Assembly (NCBI GenBank): GCA_016932835.1
Contig: JAFGCD010000060.1
Coordinates: 1-61,064, forward strand
DNA from: Sedimentisphaerales bacterium
GTDB taxonomy: Bacteria > Planctomycetota > Phycisphaerae > Sedimentisphaerales > Anaerobacaceae
DNA length: 61,064 nucleotides
Reading direction: 5' to 3'
Shown: one piece after another, positions 1 through 9,679 of the stretch
Position numbering within the stretch: position 1 is the first letter of the stretch
Layout: the number at the start of each line of letters is the position of its first letter
Notes under the pieces: model-generated
The model's input: the letters and a program-made list of their open reading frames with translations, nothing else
Database searches by the model: none
Told to the model about the DNA's origin: nothing
Translations under genes and position numbers: made by a program

Positions 1-383
1 ACTACGGCGCCCTGTCCGATAGTCACGCCCGGAACGACAATCACATTGCCGCCGATCCAGACGTTTTCTCCTATGTGCACCGGTTCGAGAAAAACCTTGC
101 CGTCATAGGGAACGGCCTGGGCGCCTTCGTAACGATGATTGGCGGTGTACACCGTGAAGTTAGGACCGATGACAACGCCGTCGTCGATTGTCAACCCGCC
201 CTGCGTATAAAGTACGGCGCCGGGACCGATGTGAATATGGCTCCCAAGGCTGCACTTCTCCGGAAAGGCTATCTGCAGCGGAGCGAGCAAGGTGACATTT
301 GCGCCTTTCCTCGCGAACCTCAGAGCGCTTATTCTGCGGGCCTGAATAACGCTGTGCAGCTTATCGAATACTTTTAGAAGCAT
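1..383 (-). CDS. Hexapeptide-repeat (LbetaH) acyltransferase, 3' end beyond window
   Basis: Reading the complement from an ATG at 381-383 gives an open frame that runs off the left edge after about 127 codons. The translation has the isoleucine/valine-glycine hexapeptide periodicity of left-handed beta-helix acyltransferases (for example HIGPGAVLY, VVIGPNFTVYTANH, HIGENVWIGGNVIVVPG, VTIGQGAV). The NHRYEG segment carries the usual catalytic histidine region of the maltose/galactoside O-acetyltransferase (CysE/LacA/NodL) group. It probably acetylates a sugar in cell-surface polysaccharide synthesis, which suits the NDP-sugar operon on the same strand, but the acceptor cannot be told. A TAG stop lies nine codons upstream in frame, so ATG 383 is the only reasonable start. 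Only the C-terminus is missing. Confidence 0.8.
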   Translation of the reverse strand, partial: MLLKVFDKLHSVIQARRISALRFARKGANVTLLAPLQIAFPEKCSLGSHIHIGPGAVLYTQGGLTIDDGVVIGPNFTVYTANHRYEGAQAVPYDGKVFLEPVHIGENVWIGGNVIVVPGVTIGQGAV

Positions 384-452
384 AACGGCCGCAACCCTGC
401 AAACCAGCTATCCTCGAAAAACGCCCCGGGCAATATCCAGACAACACCGGCG

Positions 453-1889
453 CTAATCCGTGATTCTGTAAACACGAGCGGTCAGTTCCTCGAATTCATC
501 TGTGAAGGCGCCGTCTTCGACGGTAATAACACGAGATACGCTCGCGGGCGAACGGCTATCGACTACGACCTCGGCCTTCAGACCGCAATTACTCGGAAAG
601 CCGGCGAAACGCGCCTTTACCGCTCCGCCTTTGCTTTGGAAAGGCCTCTTGTCCCACTTTTCTGAGAAGTTGGCGACAAAAAGATACAAAGGGCCTTTGT
701 CGCCCTGTTGTTTCAACCTGACCTGAATAGTGTCATAACTGCGACCACGATACAATCCCGTCCTCGCAGGACCTTTCAATACTTGGGCGGTGACTGTCTG
801 TTTCGGCTCATCGGCGAGCAGACACGGCGCAAGATGAACACCCTGGGGAACGTTGATTTCCCCGGCCACACCGCGAATAGCCGAGTACATCGCCTGGGCA
901 TTCGCATCGGGGTTGTTCCAGTTCTTGCCTTCCCACCACATCAGCCCCTGAGAGCCGAGGGTCAACGAAGCGTAGGCATCGAACCTTATAATTTCAGGCG
1001 GTATGAAGTTCACCGGGTTGGAAGCGGGGACCTTGAATGATTCGAGGAGCAGCAGAAAGTAAATGTCGTTCACATCGACGCCGCGATCTTTCACCCGCTC
1101 TCGACATTCAACCCATTGACCGTACTCATACAGCAGCATCGTTCGCGGTCTGCCAACCCAGGTGGGATAAGCGCCTCTTATCCAGACATCACAGTACGGC
1201 GATAAATGCTCCAGAGTTGTAACCCAGCGTTCCAAATCGGACATAGCCTCGCCGTTTCCAGGTGAGAATATTATGTGGGCCTCGGGGTCGGCATTGCGAA
1301 TCCTCTTTGCGTACCAGCGAGTTCGCCCTATTGCGGTATTCTGCGCATCGGGATTTCGCGGGTTGAAAAACCACGGACGAGAGGGATTTTCCGGGTCTCG
1401 CAGCCTCGGATTGTCCGGATCATAAATCGGGTTGGTGCGCCTGTTAGGCCTCATCAGGTTGCTCGGCAGTTCATCAGGCATGTACCACGCGAAAAGGTTC
1501 GCATGATGACGGGCGCTGAATCCGACCCATCTCTCGTAGTCTTGCCCGTCAAAGCCCTGCGTCACCCAGAACTCGGGAACCCAGACAACGCCGTTCATGC
1601 CAAGGGCACGCGCGTTCCGGAGAAACAAAGGCGCGCTCGTAGTCTTGTTGAAGGGATAGTAAAACAGGTTGTTGATGCCGTCTCTGCTGAAATAGGCGGC
1701 ACAGGCCGCATCATAGTGGCAGGTGACGAGTTTGTAAGACGAATTGAACAGTGTTATGAACAACTCATCGCTGTGATACTGCGGCGGAACGGCCTTCGGA
1801 TTCCCGCCGGCAAGACCGTAACCGGCCCGGACTGTGCTAACCGGGCACAGAACCAGGAAAAAGAAAACGATAAGTCGTATTCTCAACAT
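453..1889 (-). CDS. Secreted TIM-barrel-like protein, putative glycoside hydrolase
   Basis: 478 residues starting with a clear signal peptide (hydrophobic VFFFLVLCPV, cleavage near VRAG). The start is supported by a GAGGG ribosome site 5 bases upstream. The body contains aromatic-rich strands typical of clan-A-like glycoside hydrolase barrels: FAWYMPDELPSN around residue 135 and LMWWEGKNW around 315 both hold acidic residues in positions where catalytic acids sit in such enzymes. The last 90 residues (YLFVANFSEKW) resemble the beta-sandwich that caps GH barrels. I cannot assign a GH family. It is likely exported to act on polysaccharide or as a binding protein. It is followed on the same strand by the acyltransferase, 69 bases away. 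Confidence 0.6.
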   Translation of the reverse strand: MLRIRLIVFFFLVLCPVSTVRAGYGLAGGNPKAVPPQYHSDELFITLFNSSYKLVTCHYDAACAAYFSRDGINNLFYYPFNKTTSAPLFLRNARALGMNGVVWVPEFWVTQGFDGQDYERWVGFSARHHANLFAWYMPDELPSNLMRPNRRTNPIYDPDNPRLRDPENPSRPWFFNPRNPDAQNTAIGRTRWYAKRIRNADPEAHIIFSPGNGEAMSDLERWVTTLEHLSPYCDVWIRGAYPTWVGRPRTMLLYEYGQWVECRERVKDRGVDVNDIYFLLLLESFKVPASNPVNFIPPEIIRFDAYASLTLGSQGLMWWEGKNWNNPDANAQAMYSAIRGVAGEINVPQGVHLAPCLLADEPKQTVTAQVLKGPARTGLYRGRSYDTIQVRLKQQGDKGPLYLFVANFSEKWDKRPFQSKGGAVKARFAGFPSNCGLKAEVVVDSRSPASVSRVITVEDGAFTDEFEELTARVYRITD

Positions 1890-2262
1890 GAAACCCTCAA
1901 CAACAACACACTAAAACGCCATCGCCGAATAAGAAACTGCGGTAACTCAACGCCTTGATAACCGATTGAGCCTCGACATCAATTCCTGGACTCCGTCCCC
2001 CTGGGGCGCAATAGAAAATCCCCGAAGCGAGCCCTGCCGAGACCGAAAAAAGGCATCGGACGGCTCCGTACCGGCTGTAATTCTTGACTGACGTTACTGA
2101 TTAAGTTTATGTCGGCAAACTGCCGTACCGACTTTCGTGCTTTCGGGCTTGATATGGCCATGTTTGCTCTGGTGCTGAAAGGAGCAAGCCTAAGACCCGC
2201 TGACGCTGCAGATGTGTTTTAGATGCCGAAACAGGCATTTTTATAGGCCGTGCGAGTATCGC
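1890..2262. other. Intergenic, 373 bp, no convincing gene
   Basis: No supported gene. A short inverted repeat ATGCC/GGCAT (about 2222-2237) followed on the plus strand by TTTTTAT resembles a weak terminator, but no plus-strand gene precedes it. On the minus strand it lies just past the fucose synthase stop and lacks a T tract. A 60-codon minus frame at 1979-2161 has no recognisable protein features. Confidence 0.4.
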
Positions 2263-3204
2263 CTATCGACGGTGGGCAAGATACCAGTCGATTGTGGCCC
2301 GCAGCCCTCTGTTAAGGGGCGTTTTGGCCTCGAATCCGAAACCATTTTTCGCCCTGGAAATATCCAGACCACGCCTGGGCTGGCCGTCAGGATGCGATTT
2401 GTCCCACCGGATCACGCCGTCAAAACCCGTCATTTCTGCGATTTTCTCTGCGAGAACATTTATCCGGATTTCGCAACCGGAGCCGATATTAACCGGTTCA
2501 GGACCCTCATAATGCTCCGTCGCAAGCAGTATCCCCTCGGCGGCGTCGGCGGCGTAAATGAACTCGCGAGAGACGTTACCGGTCCCCCAGCACTCGATAT
2601 AGTCACGCCCGTTCTCGACGGCATCGACGCATTTCTTGATGATCGCCGGTATGACGTGGCTTGTCCTGGGGTCGAAATTGTCTCCCGGACCATAGAGGTT
2701 CACCGGAAGCAGAAATATAGAGTTGAAACCGTATTCGCAGCGATAAGCCTGCGATTGCACGAGCAGCATCTTCTTAGCCAGGCCGTAAGGGGCGTTGGTT
2801 TCTTCGGGATAACCGTTCCAGATATCCTCTTCCCTGAAGGGCACGGCGGTATGCTTGGGATACGCACAAACAGTCCCGACCGCGACGAACTTCTCAAGCC
2901 CGTAAAGCCTGCCCTGCTCGATAAGCTGCACGCCCATCATCAGGTTCTCGTAAAAGAATTTTCCGGGATGCCTCCGATTTGCGCCGATCCCTCCGACAAC
3001 CGCCGCCAGGTGAATAACTATATCCGGCTTCATATCATCGTACATCCGGCGAACGTCCTCGCCCTTGACGAGATCGTAGTCCCTGCTCCGGGGTACAAGT
3101 ATCTTCTCGCAGCCCCTGTCATCGAGGCCTTCGGTCACATAGCGCCCCAAAAATCCGGCCCCGCCCGTGACAACAATTCGCTTGTCCTTGAAAAAGCCGC
3201 TCAT
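2263..3204 (-). CDS. fcl: GDP-L-fucose synthase (GDP-4-keto-6-deoxymannose epimerase/reductase)
   Basis: 313 residues, an extended short-chain dehydrogenase. The N-terminal Rossmann motif GGAGFLG binds NADPH; the catalytic YGLAKK (Tyr-xxx-Lys) and the VCAYPK segment, with the conserved cysteine used in C3/C5 epimerisation, are present. The usual Ser just before it is Thr-Val here (GTVCAYP versus GSSCIYP in E. coli). It converts GDP-4-keto-6-deoxy-D-mannose to GDP-L-fucose in the cytoplasm. Its ATG overlaps the gmd stop as ATGA, so the two enzymes of the de novo pathway are translationally coupled. Length is typical for the family. Confidence 0.95.
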   Translation of the reverse strand: MSGFFKDKRIVVTGGAGFLGRYVTEGLDDRGCEKILVPRSRDYDLVKGEDVRRMYDDMKPDIVIHLAAVVGGIGANRRHPGKFFYENLMMGVQLIEQGRLYGLEKFVAVGTVCAYPKHTAVPFREEDIWNGYPEETNAPYGLAKKMLLVQSQAYRCEYGFNSIFLLPVNLYGPGDNFDPRTSHVIPAIIKKCVDAVENGRDYIECWGTGNVSREFIYAADAAEGILLATEHYEGPEPVNIGSGCEIRINVLAEKIAEMTGFDGVIRWDKSHPDGQPRRGLDISRAKNGFGFEAKTPLNRGLRATIDWYLAHRR

Positions 3205-4214
3205 TCTTTCGTGTCTTCCTGGTCTCTGATAATCTTTTCTCGCCGCGCGATCTTCAAATCGGCATCCGCCATCATACGTGCAAGCTCCTTGAAGACAACT
3301 CTGGGCTTCCAGCCCAGAAGCCTCCCGGCCTTGCCTGCGTCGCCTTCGAGCAAATCAACTTCGCTGGGCCTGTAGTATCGCGGATCGATCTCCACGTAGT
3401 CCCGCCAGTCCAGATCGAGGTAGCCGAAAACCTCCTCGACAAACTCCCTGACGGAGTGGCTTTCGCCGGTGGCGATGACATAGTCGTCGCTCTTGTCCTG
3501 CTGGAGCATGAGCCACATCGCCTCGACATAATCGCCCGCGAAGCCCCAGTCGCGTTTTGCATCGAGATTCCCGAGATAGAGCTTCTTTTGCAATCCCATT
3601 TTGATTCGAGTCGCAGCGCGGGTGATCTTCCGAGTGACAAATGTCTCTCCTCGCCTCGGCGATTCGTGGTTGAACAATATCCCGTTGCAGGCGAACATGC
3701 CGTATGCCTCGCGGTAGTTGACGGTTTGCCAGTAGCTGTAAACCTTCGCGCAGCCGTAAGGGCTTCGCGGATGGAACGCCGTCGTTTCGGACTGCGGTGT
3801 CTCGGCGACCCGGCCGTACATCTCGCTGCTCGATGCCTGGTAGAACTTCGCGGGCTTATCGCAGGCGCGAATCGCCTCAAGCAGCCGCAGAGTGCCAAGG
3901 CCGTCGGTATCGACGGTGAAAATCGGCATATCGAAACTAACGCGAACGTGGCTCTGGGCGCCTAAGTTATAAACCTCGTCGGGCTGAATATCGCCGATTA
4001 TTGCCGATAGGTTGCTCCCGTCGGTCAGGTCGCCGTAAACCAGCCTCAGGCGGGGCTGTTCGTGCGGGTCTTCGTACAAATGGTCGATCCTGCCGGTATG
4101 AAAAGAGGAACTCCGGCGCATCAGGCCCCAAACCTCGTACCCCTTTTCCAGCAACAGTTCAGCCAGGTAAGAACCGTCCTGGCCCGTAATACCCGTTATC
4201 AGAACCTTCTTCAT
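3201..4214 (-). CDS. gmd: GDP-mannose 4,6-dehydratase
   Basis: 337 residues; converts GDP-D-mannose to GDP-4-keto-6-deoxymannose, the first committed step to GDP-L-fucose. Diagnostic features are the NADP-binding start [12 protein letters not shown], the catalytic SSSEMYG and YGCAKVYS (Tyr-xxx-Lys), and [15 protein letters not shown], the signature of Gmd. A GAGGAG ribosome site lies 4 bases before the ATG. The stop overlaps the start of the fucose synthase gene. It lies 16 bases downstream of fkp in the same direction, giving an operon with both salvage and de novo synthesis of the same sugar nucleotide. Confidence 0.97.
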   Translation of the reverse strand: MKKVLITGITGQDGSYLAELLLEKGYEVWGLMRRSSSFHTGRIDHLYEDPHEQPRLRLVYGDLTDGSNLSAIIGDIQPDEVYNLGAQSHVRVSFDMPIFTVDTDGLGTLRLLEAIRACDKPAKFYQASSSEMYGRVAETPQSETTAFHPRSPYGCAKVYSYWQTVNYREAYGMFACNGILFNHESPRRGETFVTRKITRAATRIKMGLQKKLYLGNLDAKRDWGFAGDYVEAMWLMLQQDKSDDYVIATGESHSVREFVEEVFGYLDLDWRDYVEIDPRYYRPSEVDLLEGDAGKAGRLLGWKPRVVFKELARMMADADLKIARREKIIRDQEDTKE

Positions 4215-4230
4215 AAACTCCTCGAATCAG

Positions 4231-7200
4231 TTAACAGACGGTGACCGTCAGACCAACATTACTGACATCGAAATCGAAGAACCTCGCCCGCTTGTTCGGC
4301 GGGTCGGCTTCGAGCATTTTTCGGACCGCCTCGGCGTCTTGGGCCGATTTGCAGATCATAAGCAGAAAGCCCCCGCCGCCGGCGCCGAGCAGCTTGGCCC
4401 CATAGACAAAAGGCCTGACCCGCTCGAAGAGAACTTCGATTTGGTCGTTCGTCGAATTTGGGTCTAATTGCTTGTTCAACTCCCAGGCGCTGTCGATCAT
4501 CCGCCCGAACTGCGCGACGTCTTTGCGAACAAGGGCCTGGGCCGAATCGTCGGCGACGCACCGGATACGATTAAGCGTTCCGATTGTAGCGCGGTCGCGA
4601 TTCAAGTACCGCCCCACGACCTGATGCAGGATATTTTTCGCCAGGCGGGTTACGCCCGTATAGTACAGCAGGCTCATACGCCCGTTGGCGCCGGGGTCGA
4701 GCACGTCACTTGGCACGTAATGTATCCTGGCATCGGGGATAAGCCCCGGCTCGGCCAGGATCATCTTAACGCCGGCAACAGCGCCGCCGATTTGGTCCTG
4801 CCAGCCGCCGCCGGTCGTCAATGCCTGTTCCAGGCGGAGCACACTGTGAAAGAGTTCTCGCTGGGAAAGCTCTCTGCCCATTGAGCGCTGAATCGCGGCA
4901 AATATCACCGCGCCCATAATGCTTGAAGTCCCAAGTCCGCTGCCCTTTGGGATAGCCGCCAGGGTGGTCAGTTCGATTCCTCCGCCAAACGACTGTAAGA
5001 CCTTTCTGAGACTCTTGCGCCCCGGCCTCGGCGAAATCCCGGACAATACCAGCGCCGCCTTGGCAAGGGCGAAGCTGCTCGTGGCCTTTCGATAGTCGAG
5101 CAACTCGTCGAAGTTCGTGATTTCCACGCCGGCCCCCTGGTCGATTGAAGCGATACGTATTACCGGCTGCCTGGTTACGCGCAGATAAGCCTGTATCGGA
5201 GGCTGGCCGTTCAGGTTAACAGCGGCATTGACCACACAGCCGCCGTTCTCGAGCGAGTAAGGCGGCGTATCTGTCCATCCCCCGCCGACGTCCAGACGCG
5301 CCGGAGCACGCGCCCAGATAATCTCGTCGCTCCGCAGAACGCTGCCGGGACATTCACTCTCCTCCAGGCCGCTGGCGACAATGGCATTGGCCAGATTATC
5401 GAAAGCCGCCTGCTGCATTCTACGCGCCCATTCGACAATCCCGGTCGAGCCGTCCAAGTCGAGCCCCAACGACTTGAGCCATTTGCGCTGCGCCGCCGGC
5501 AGCGCACCCTCCAGACCCGGCAGGGCCTTCGGTAAGGCAATGTCACTATGGTGGCAAGTCTTCGCCAGCGCCGTGCCTAACGTATGCATGATGCGCGGAA
5601 ATACCAGGCAGCCCGTGTCGCCCGGCTCGCTGTTCCTGAAATGCCAATGCGCCTCGGCAAGAACCTGCGACACCCAGCCGGTTCTGTCGTTCGATGTTGC
5701 CAGCAGGTGCGACAGGTCGGTGCCGGAGAATCCGCTTCCCGGCCGAAACAGCCGACGCAGGGACTTCTGCAATTGGACGGACCGAATTCCGCTTCGACGC
5801 CCGTAGAAATCACCATGATCGGCCAGGGCCAGTATCTCTTCGAGACTGTACCTGTCCGCTTTGCGCCACGCCGCCGCAGCTTTTTCCCCGGCGCAGGCCG
5901 GGTCCGCCATCCACAGCCACCGCCGCAATTCGGCGCGACTCTTGACCGCCGGAAACATCCTTGCATTCCACATTGTCCGATGTTTCCCGGCGAGCCCGGC
6001 GTCCCAAATGTCTCCCGGACCGGCGCCGACAATTCCAAGCCACTCGACGAGAGGCGCCCCGCAGAAGACGGCACCTTGGTCGATACTCTCCTTGAACGTG
6101 TCGTCGATGTTGTAACACCGCACAAACCAGACGCGCTTTCCCGCCCGGCTGCGCCCCTTCAAAACGTCAAGGCATGCGCCGCCAGGTAGTGACATGGGCT
6201 TATCGATATCGACGCCGACCACGATATTCTCTCCGCCAAGAACCAGAGGCGAAGCGATTCGGCAGCCTTCGACCCAGCATGATGTCCCCTGCACCGAGCC
6301 GCCGGGCGTTATATCATTGTTTATATCGAGCAGGCTCTGCGGCGATGAGATGCCCCGGTCTTCCTGGAGCAGCCGTTCGCCGCTTTCGATAATCGACCTG
6401 TTCGCGCCGAAGTCAAGAAAATCGCAGCGTTTCAGAAGCCTCACGCCGAATGGAACCTCTGAGAAGTTCTTGAACAGCCCGGCCAGCAGCTTTCTGCTCC
6501 ATTTCGAGCCTGCGCGATGTGCGGATTCGGCATGTGCCGACTCTGTCCCATCCGTACCCATCGCGCAGCATATCTCGCGGTAGAAATCCAGTCGCCGGCT
6601 CATCACGGCCTGGCCGATTCGCCCGCTCAGGGCAGGTCTGCCAGCTCGATCAACGCCGGCGCCGAACACATCCAGCATCCTGACCGCAGTCGCCGCGTCG
6701 AAACTCATCACGCCGATATCGAGACAACTCTGCCCGTAGGCGTCTATCGCACCTTTGGCCTTCTGCTCGGCGACGGTCGGCTTCTGCAGATACAATCGCA
6801 CGACATCGCCGCGCCCCCGGCAGAATATGCCGTGCCTGGCGCCCTGTATCGGACGGGCATAGCAGGCCAATCCCGTGACGCCCTCCGGCGCAAACCTCAC
6901 TTCTTCGGGGTTGAATCTGAGCATCACGTCACCGGCGGTTATCACTACCTGACCGACGTCCCTTCGAACCTGCCGCAGCGCCAGATATATCGGCAACTGG
7001 CGGTCGAAAAGACTCAAAGGCGCCGCGATGTCACTTTCACCGGGAACCGGTATGAATATCTTCCCGCAGGGACCGTAGGCAGGCAGGCGCTTGGAATCGC
7101 CGCCGGCATGAACAATCAAAATCCGCAAATCGCGAAGGATTCTCTCCCAGTCCTCCGGCCCTGACATTCTCAGCCTGCGCCCCATGCGCCGCAGGAGCAC

Positions 7201-7398
7201 TTCCATCAGGCAGAAAAGGGTGCTTCCCCCGCTGCCTATACGTTTGCCTTGAGGGTCCGCAACGACGAAAACCTCGCCGACATCGCTCAAATGGCCCAGC
7301 GACCTGCGCAAGGCCAATTGAGATTCGTAAGCCGCTGCCTGCAGCTCGTTCGAGGCGGTTAAAATCAGGTAATCCCATTTGCCTGTTTCTGTTTGCAT
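4231..7398 (-). CDS. fkp: Bifunctional L-fucokinase / GDP-L-fucose pyrophosphorylase
   Basis: 1055 residues, the size of the bifunctional Fkp/FKGP family. The N-terminal half (about 1-600) is a pyrophosphorylase: LILTASNELQA, GSGGSTL near residue 55 and LIVHAGGDSKRLP match the fucose-1-phosphate guanylyltransferase domain. The C-terminal third is a GHMP kinase: sugar-binding PARLDVGGGWTDTPPY near 699, ATP-binding PKGSGLGTSS near 818 and GAGGGG near 1004. It phosphorylates free L-fucose and then makes GDP-fucose, so it recycles fucose taken up or released from glycans. There is no strong ribosome site before the ATG. A related heptose kinase fusion is possible but less likely given gmd and fcl next door. 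Confidence 0.88.
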   Translation of the reverse strand: MQTETGKWDYLILTASNELQAAAYESQLALRRSLGHLSDVGEVFVVADPQGKRIGSGGSTLFCLMEVLLRRMGRRLRMSGPEDWERILRDLRILIVHAGGDSKRLPAYGPCGKIFIPVPGESDIAAPLSLFDRQLPIYLALRQVRRDVGQVVITAGDVMLRFNPEEVRFAPEGVTGLACYARPIQGARHGIFCRGRGDVVRLYLQKPTVAEQKAKGAIDAYGQSCLDIGVMSFDAATAVRMLDVFGAGVDRAGRPALSGRIGQAVMSRRLDFYREICCAMGTDGTESAHAESAHRAGSKWSRKLLAGLFKNFSEVPFGVRLLKRCDFLDFGANRSIIESGERLLQEDRGISSPQSLLDINNDITPGGSVQGTSCWVEGCRIASPLVLGGENIVVGVDIDKPMSLPGGACLDVLKGRSRAGKRVWFVRCYNIDDTFKESIDQGAVFCGAPLVEWLGIVGAGPGDIWDAGLAGKHRTMWNARMFPAVKSRAELRRWLWMADPACAGEKAAAAWRKADRYSLEEILALADHGDFYGRRSGIRSVQLQKSLRRLFRPGSGFSGTDLSHLLATSNDRTGWVSQVLAEAHWHFRNSEPGDTGCLVFPRIMHTLGTALAKTCHHSDIALPKALPGLEGALPAAQRKWLKSLGLDLDGSTGIVEWARRMQQAAFDNLANAIVASGLEESECPGSVLRSDEIIWARAPARLDVGGGWTDTPPYSLENGGCVVNAAVNLNGQPPIQAYLRVTRQPVIRIASIDQGAGVEITNFDELLDYRKATSSFALAKAALVLSGISPRPGRKSLRKVLQSFGGGIELTTLAAIPKGSGLGTSSIMGAVIFAAIQRSMGRELSQRELFHSVLRLEQALTTGGGWQDQIGGAVAGVKMILAEPGLIPDARIHYVPSDVLDPGANGRMSLLYYTGVTRLAKNILHQVVGRYLNRDRATIGTLNRIRCVADDSAQALVRKDVAQFGRMIDSAWELNKQLDPNSTNDQIEVLFERVRPFVYGAKLLGAGGGGFLLMICKSAQDAEAVRKMLEADPPNKRARFFDFDVSNVGLTVTVC

Positions 7399-7451
7399 AT
7401 TGTCCGTACTGCGCGATCCGAATTCGGCTTGAGGATCTCCGAAGCGGCTTC

Positions 7452-8408
7452 CTATCTCAGGCTTTCGATAATCTTCTCCAGCGCCTCACTAAGGCTCGTC
7501 GAGGTCCGCCAGCCGATCGCATCCCGTATGCGCCGGGTATCGGGAACGCGCCGCATCATATCTTCGATAGCCCTGCCGTAGCCGTCTTCGTAAGAGATGA
7601 ATTCCTTCTTACTGCTGCTGCCGGTCATCTCGATTATCGTATCGGCCAGGGCCTCGATGCTCACCTCCTCGGCCGAGCCTATGTTGAACACTTCGCCGGT
7701 CGTCTCGTCGCAGCCGACAAGCCCGATCAGGGCCTCGACAAGATCCTCGACGTAGCAGAAACACCTGGTCTGTTTTCCCGTCCCGTATATCCGAACAGGC
7801 TCGCCCTTCAGGGCGCTGCTGACGAAGCGAGGAACCACCATCCCGTACTGCCCCGTCTGCCGGGGTCCGATTGTATTGAAGAAACGCCCGATTACAACAG
7901 GCAGGCCGTACTGCTGGTGGAAGGCCAGACCCAGGAACTCATCGACAGCCTTGCTGCACGCATAAGCCCAGCGTGACATTCGCGTGCTGCCCATCACCAG
8001 GTCGTCGTCCTCGCTGAAAGGCACGGCTTCGCTCTTGCCATAGACCTCGCTGCTCGAAGCAATCAGCACTTTGGCGCCGACCTTGTTCGCTGCTTCGAGC
8101 ACGGTCTCGGTGCCGCCTATATTCGTCTCGATGGTATGCACCGGGTCATCGGCAATCAACTGCACACCGACGGCGGCTGCAAGGTGAAATACCGTATCGC
8201 ATCGCTCGGCTGCAAATTTCATCAGGTTGAGATCACGGATATCGCCGCCGACGAATCGGAACCGGCTGTCCGGCATCAATCGCTCGATGTTAGACATACG
8301 CCCGGTGCTCAGATTATCTACGACAACGACGTTATTGCCGTCTCGCAAGAGCCGCTCGGCCAAGTGAGACCCGATGAAGCCCGCTCCGCCGGTAACCAGT
8401 GCCTTCAT
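7452..8408 (-). CDS. NAD-dependent sugar-nucleotide epimerase/dehydratase (extended SDR)
   Basis: 318 residues with Rossmann motif GGAGFIGSH, D-loop VVDNLSTG and catalytic YACSK. It resembles UDP-glucose 4-epimerase/UDP-glucuronate decarboxylase-like members of the extended SDR family (SSSEVYG, GRFFNTIGPRQTGQYGMV). The exact substrate cannot be set from sequence. It is the first gene of the minus-strand sugar-nucleotide cluster, 53 bases before fkp, with an AAGGAAT ribosome site before its ATG. It probably supplies an epimerised or decarboxylated NDP-sugar for the same surface glycan as the fucose. Confidence 0.85.
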   Translation of the reverse strand: MKALVTGGAGFIGSHLAERLLRDGNNVVVVDNLSTGRMSNIERLMPDSRFRFVGGDIRDLNLMKFAAERCDTVFHLAAAVGVQLIADDPVHTIETNIGGTETVLEAANKVGAKVLIASSSEVYGKSEAVPFSEDDDLVMGSTRMSRWAYACSKAVDEFLGLAFHQQYGLPVVIGRFFNTIGPRQTGQYGMVVPRFVSSALKGEPVRIYGTGKQTRCFCYVEDLVEALIGLVGCDETTGEVFNIGSAEEVSIEALADTIIEMTGSSSKKEFISYEDGYGRAIEDMMRRVPDTRRIRDAIGWRTSTSLSEALEKIIESLR

Positions 8409-8870
8409 AAAATTCCTTTACAACAGTGTCCTAAGCCGGCCGGTATGTCCGGCTGCGGCGGATCATAAGACCGCAGGAGCCGACCCGGTCAGGCAATAAT
8501 CGATGATCCGGGCCGATTAGTCAATATCGCAGCGTACTCCGTCCCCGTCGGATGCGCAGAAAAAGCACGTACAGCACCCGCTGCATGAAAAATGCTTTAA
8601 GTCCGTATAATACGCCGGGCCGGCCGACTGCCGAACCGCCCGAATCAATAACATAACTATCGGCAAATAAAGAACATAGCTTGAACAAACCCGTCTGGGT
8701 TCGCCCCGAATCGAGGCCTGTGGAGATATGGGAAACATACGAAAAAACGCCCTATAAGTTCAAGGCCGACGGGACATAGCCCATACTGAAAGCGGCGTTA
8801 TTATAGGGCATAAAAGCAGCCTGAGACGGCAGTCGCCAAGCCGAGGCCACCCGGCAGAAAAGAGACTGGA
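8409..8870. other. Intergenic, 462 bp, nothing convincing
   Basis: No supported gene. A 73-codon minus frame at 8517-8738 is cysteine-rich and without homology I recognise, so it is left out. A TATAAT stands at 8606-8611 on the plus strand but no plus-strand gene follows. The stretch separates the end of queD from the promoter side of the sugar-nucleotide operon, so a minus-strand promoter for the epimerase should lie near 8420-8480; I see no clear -35/-10 pair. Confidence 0.4.
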
Positions 8871-9665
8871 TCAGCCGTAATAGGAGCAGGATGTCTTGTC
8901 CGTCTCCCAGATGGTAACGCAGTGCAGCACCGTTTCGCCGAACTTCTTTGCAAGTTTGTCCCAGGCGAATAGTGCGATGTTTTCCACCGTCGGAATAGTC
9001 GTCTTGAAACGCTCGACATCGACGTTAAGATTCTTATGATCGACCGCTGCGATGAATTGTTCATCTACGATTTTCTCGAAATCCCCGACGCATATCTTCC
9101 GACCGGGCGGCGTTTTAACCGTTACTTCAACTACGTAGTTGTGGCCGTGGCCTGTGGGGTTGGCGCACTTGCCGAAGACCTCGAAATTGCGCTGCTCGGA
9201 AAAACCGTCGTTCCAGAGTTTATGTGTCGCTGCAAATTCAAATTTCTCGCTGAAATAAACCATTGCCCCGTCCTGTGAATCTATCGAGAGTTTTCGAAAA
9301 GGATTCAGCTTGACACCGAGCCTGCTCAATTCGGCCAGTGCAAACCTCCCGTTAAGTACGCCCCAGGCCCCGACCAGCATCTGAGCCGTCTTAGACAGCG
9401 TAATATGCCTGCCGGCGAGAAACTCGGCCCTTATCCGCTCGGCAAAGAGCGGTACTGCCGACGACCTTACCTGCTCGTCGATTTCTGTGACATTAACGAC
9501 AAATCCGGTCTCTCCGTCAACCTCCCCTGTCAGTTCCACGCAAAGCTCGAGAAATACCGCCAGCCCTTCCCCGGAAGGCTTCGAGGCAAACGAGTTGCAG
9601 CCGCCACCCAAGCCCTCTAAAAACGGATTAACCGAAAACCGAACTTCGCGAACAAGCCTGTGCAT
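8871..9665 (-). CDS. queD: 6-carboxytetrahydropterin synthase family, tandem T-fold (QueD-like)
   Basis: 264 residues, about twice the usual 120-140. The C-terminal half (about 140-264) is a complete PTPS/QueD domain: zinc histidine in FAATHKL, catalytic Cys in FGKCANPTGHGHNY with the HGH zinc pair, and the acid VTIWETDKTS. The N-terminal half has a parallel layout (REVRFSVNPF, then GFVVNVTEIDEQVR, ending around IRAEF) but lacks the HGH and active-site Cys, so it looks like a degenerate copy. The family makes carboxytetrahydropterin from dihydroneopterin triphosphate. folE, which supplies that substrate, ends 14 bases upstream. QueC and QueE are not in the window. A pterin role is the alternative. 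Confidence 0.85.
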   Translation of the reverse strand: MHRLVREVRFSVNPFLEGLGGGCNSFASKPSGEGLAVFLELCVELTGEVDGETGFVVNVTEIDEQVRSSAVPLFAERIRAEFLAGRHITLSKTAQMLVGAWGVLNGRFALAELSRLGVKLNPFRKLSIDSQDGAMVYFSEKFEFAATHKLWNDGFSEQRNFEVFGKCANPTGHGHNYVVEVTVKTPPGRKICVGDFEKIVDEQFIAAVDHKNLNVDVERFKTTIPTVENIALFAWDKLAKKFGETVLHCVTIWETDKTSCSYYG

Positions 9666-9679
9666 AAGAAGTCGCCCCG

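Noticed and set aside
2212..3375. 387-codon plus-strand frame across the fucose synthase and gmd genes
   Set aside because: It lies antisense to two clear enzymes, has no family features, and mirrors their codon pattern.
8517..8738. Cysteine-rich 73-codon small protein
   Set aside because: No ribosome site, no known family, and in a non-coding gap; not supportable.
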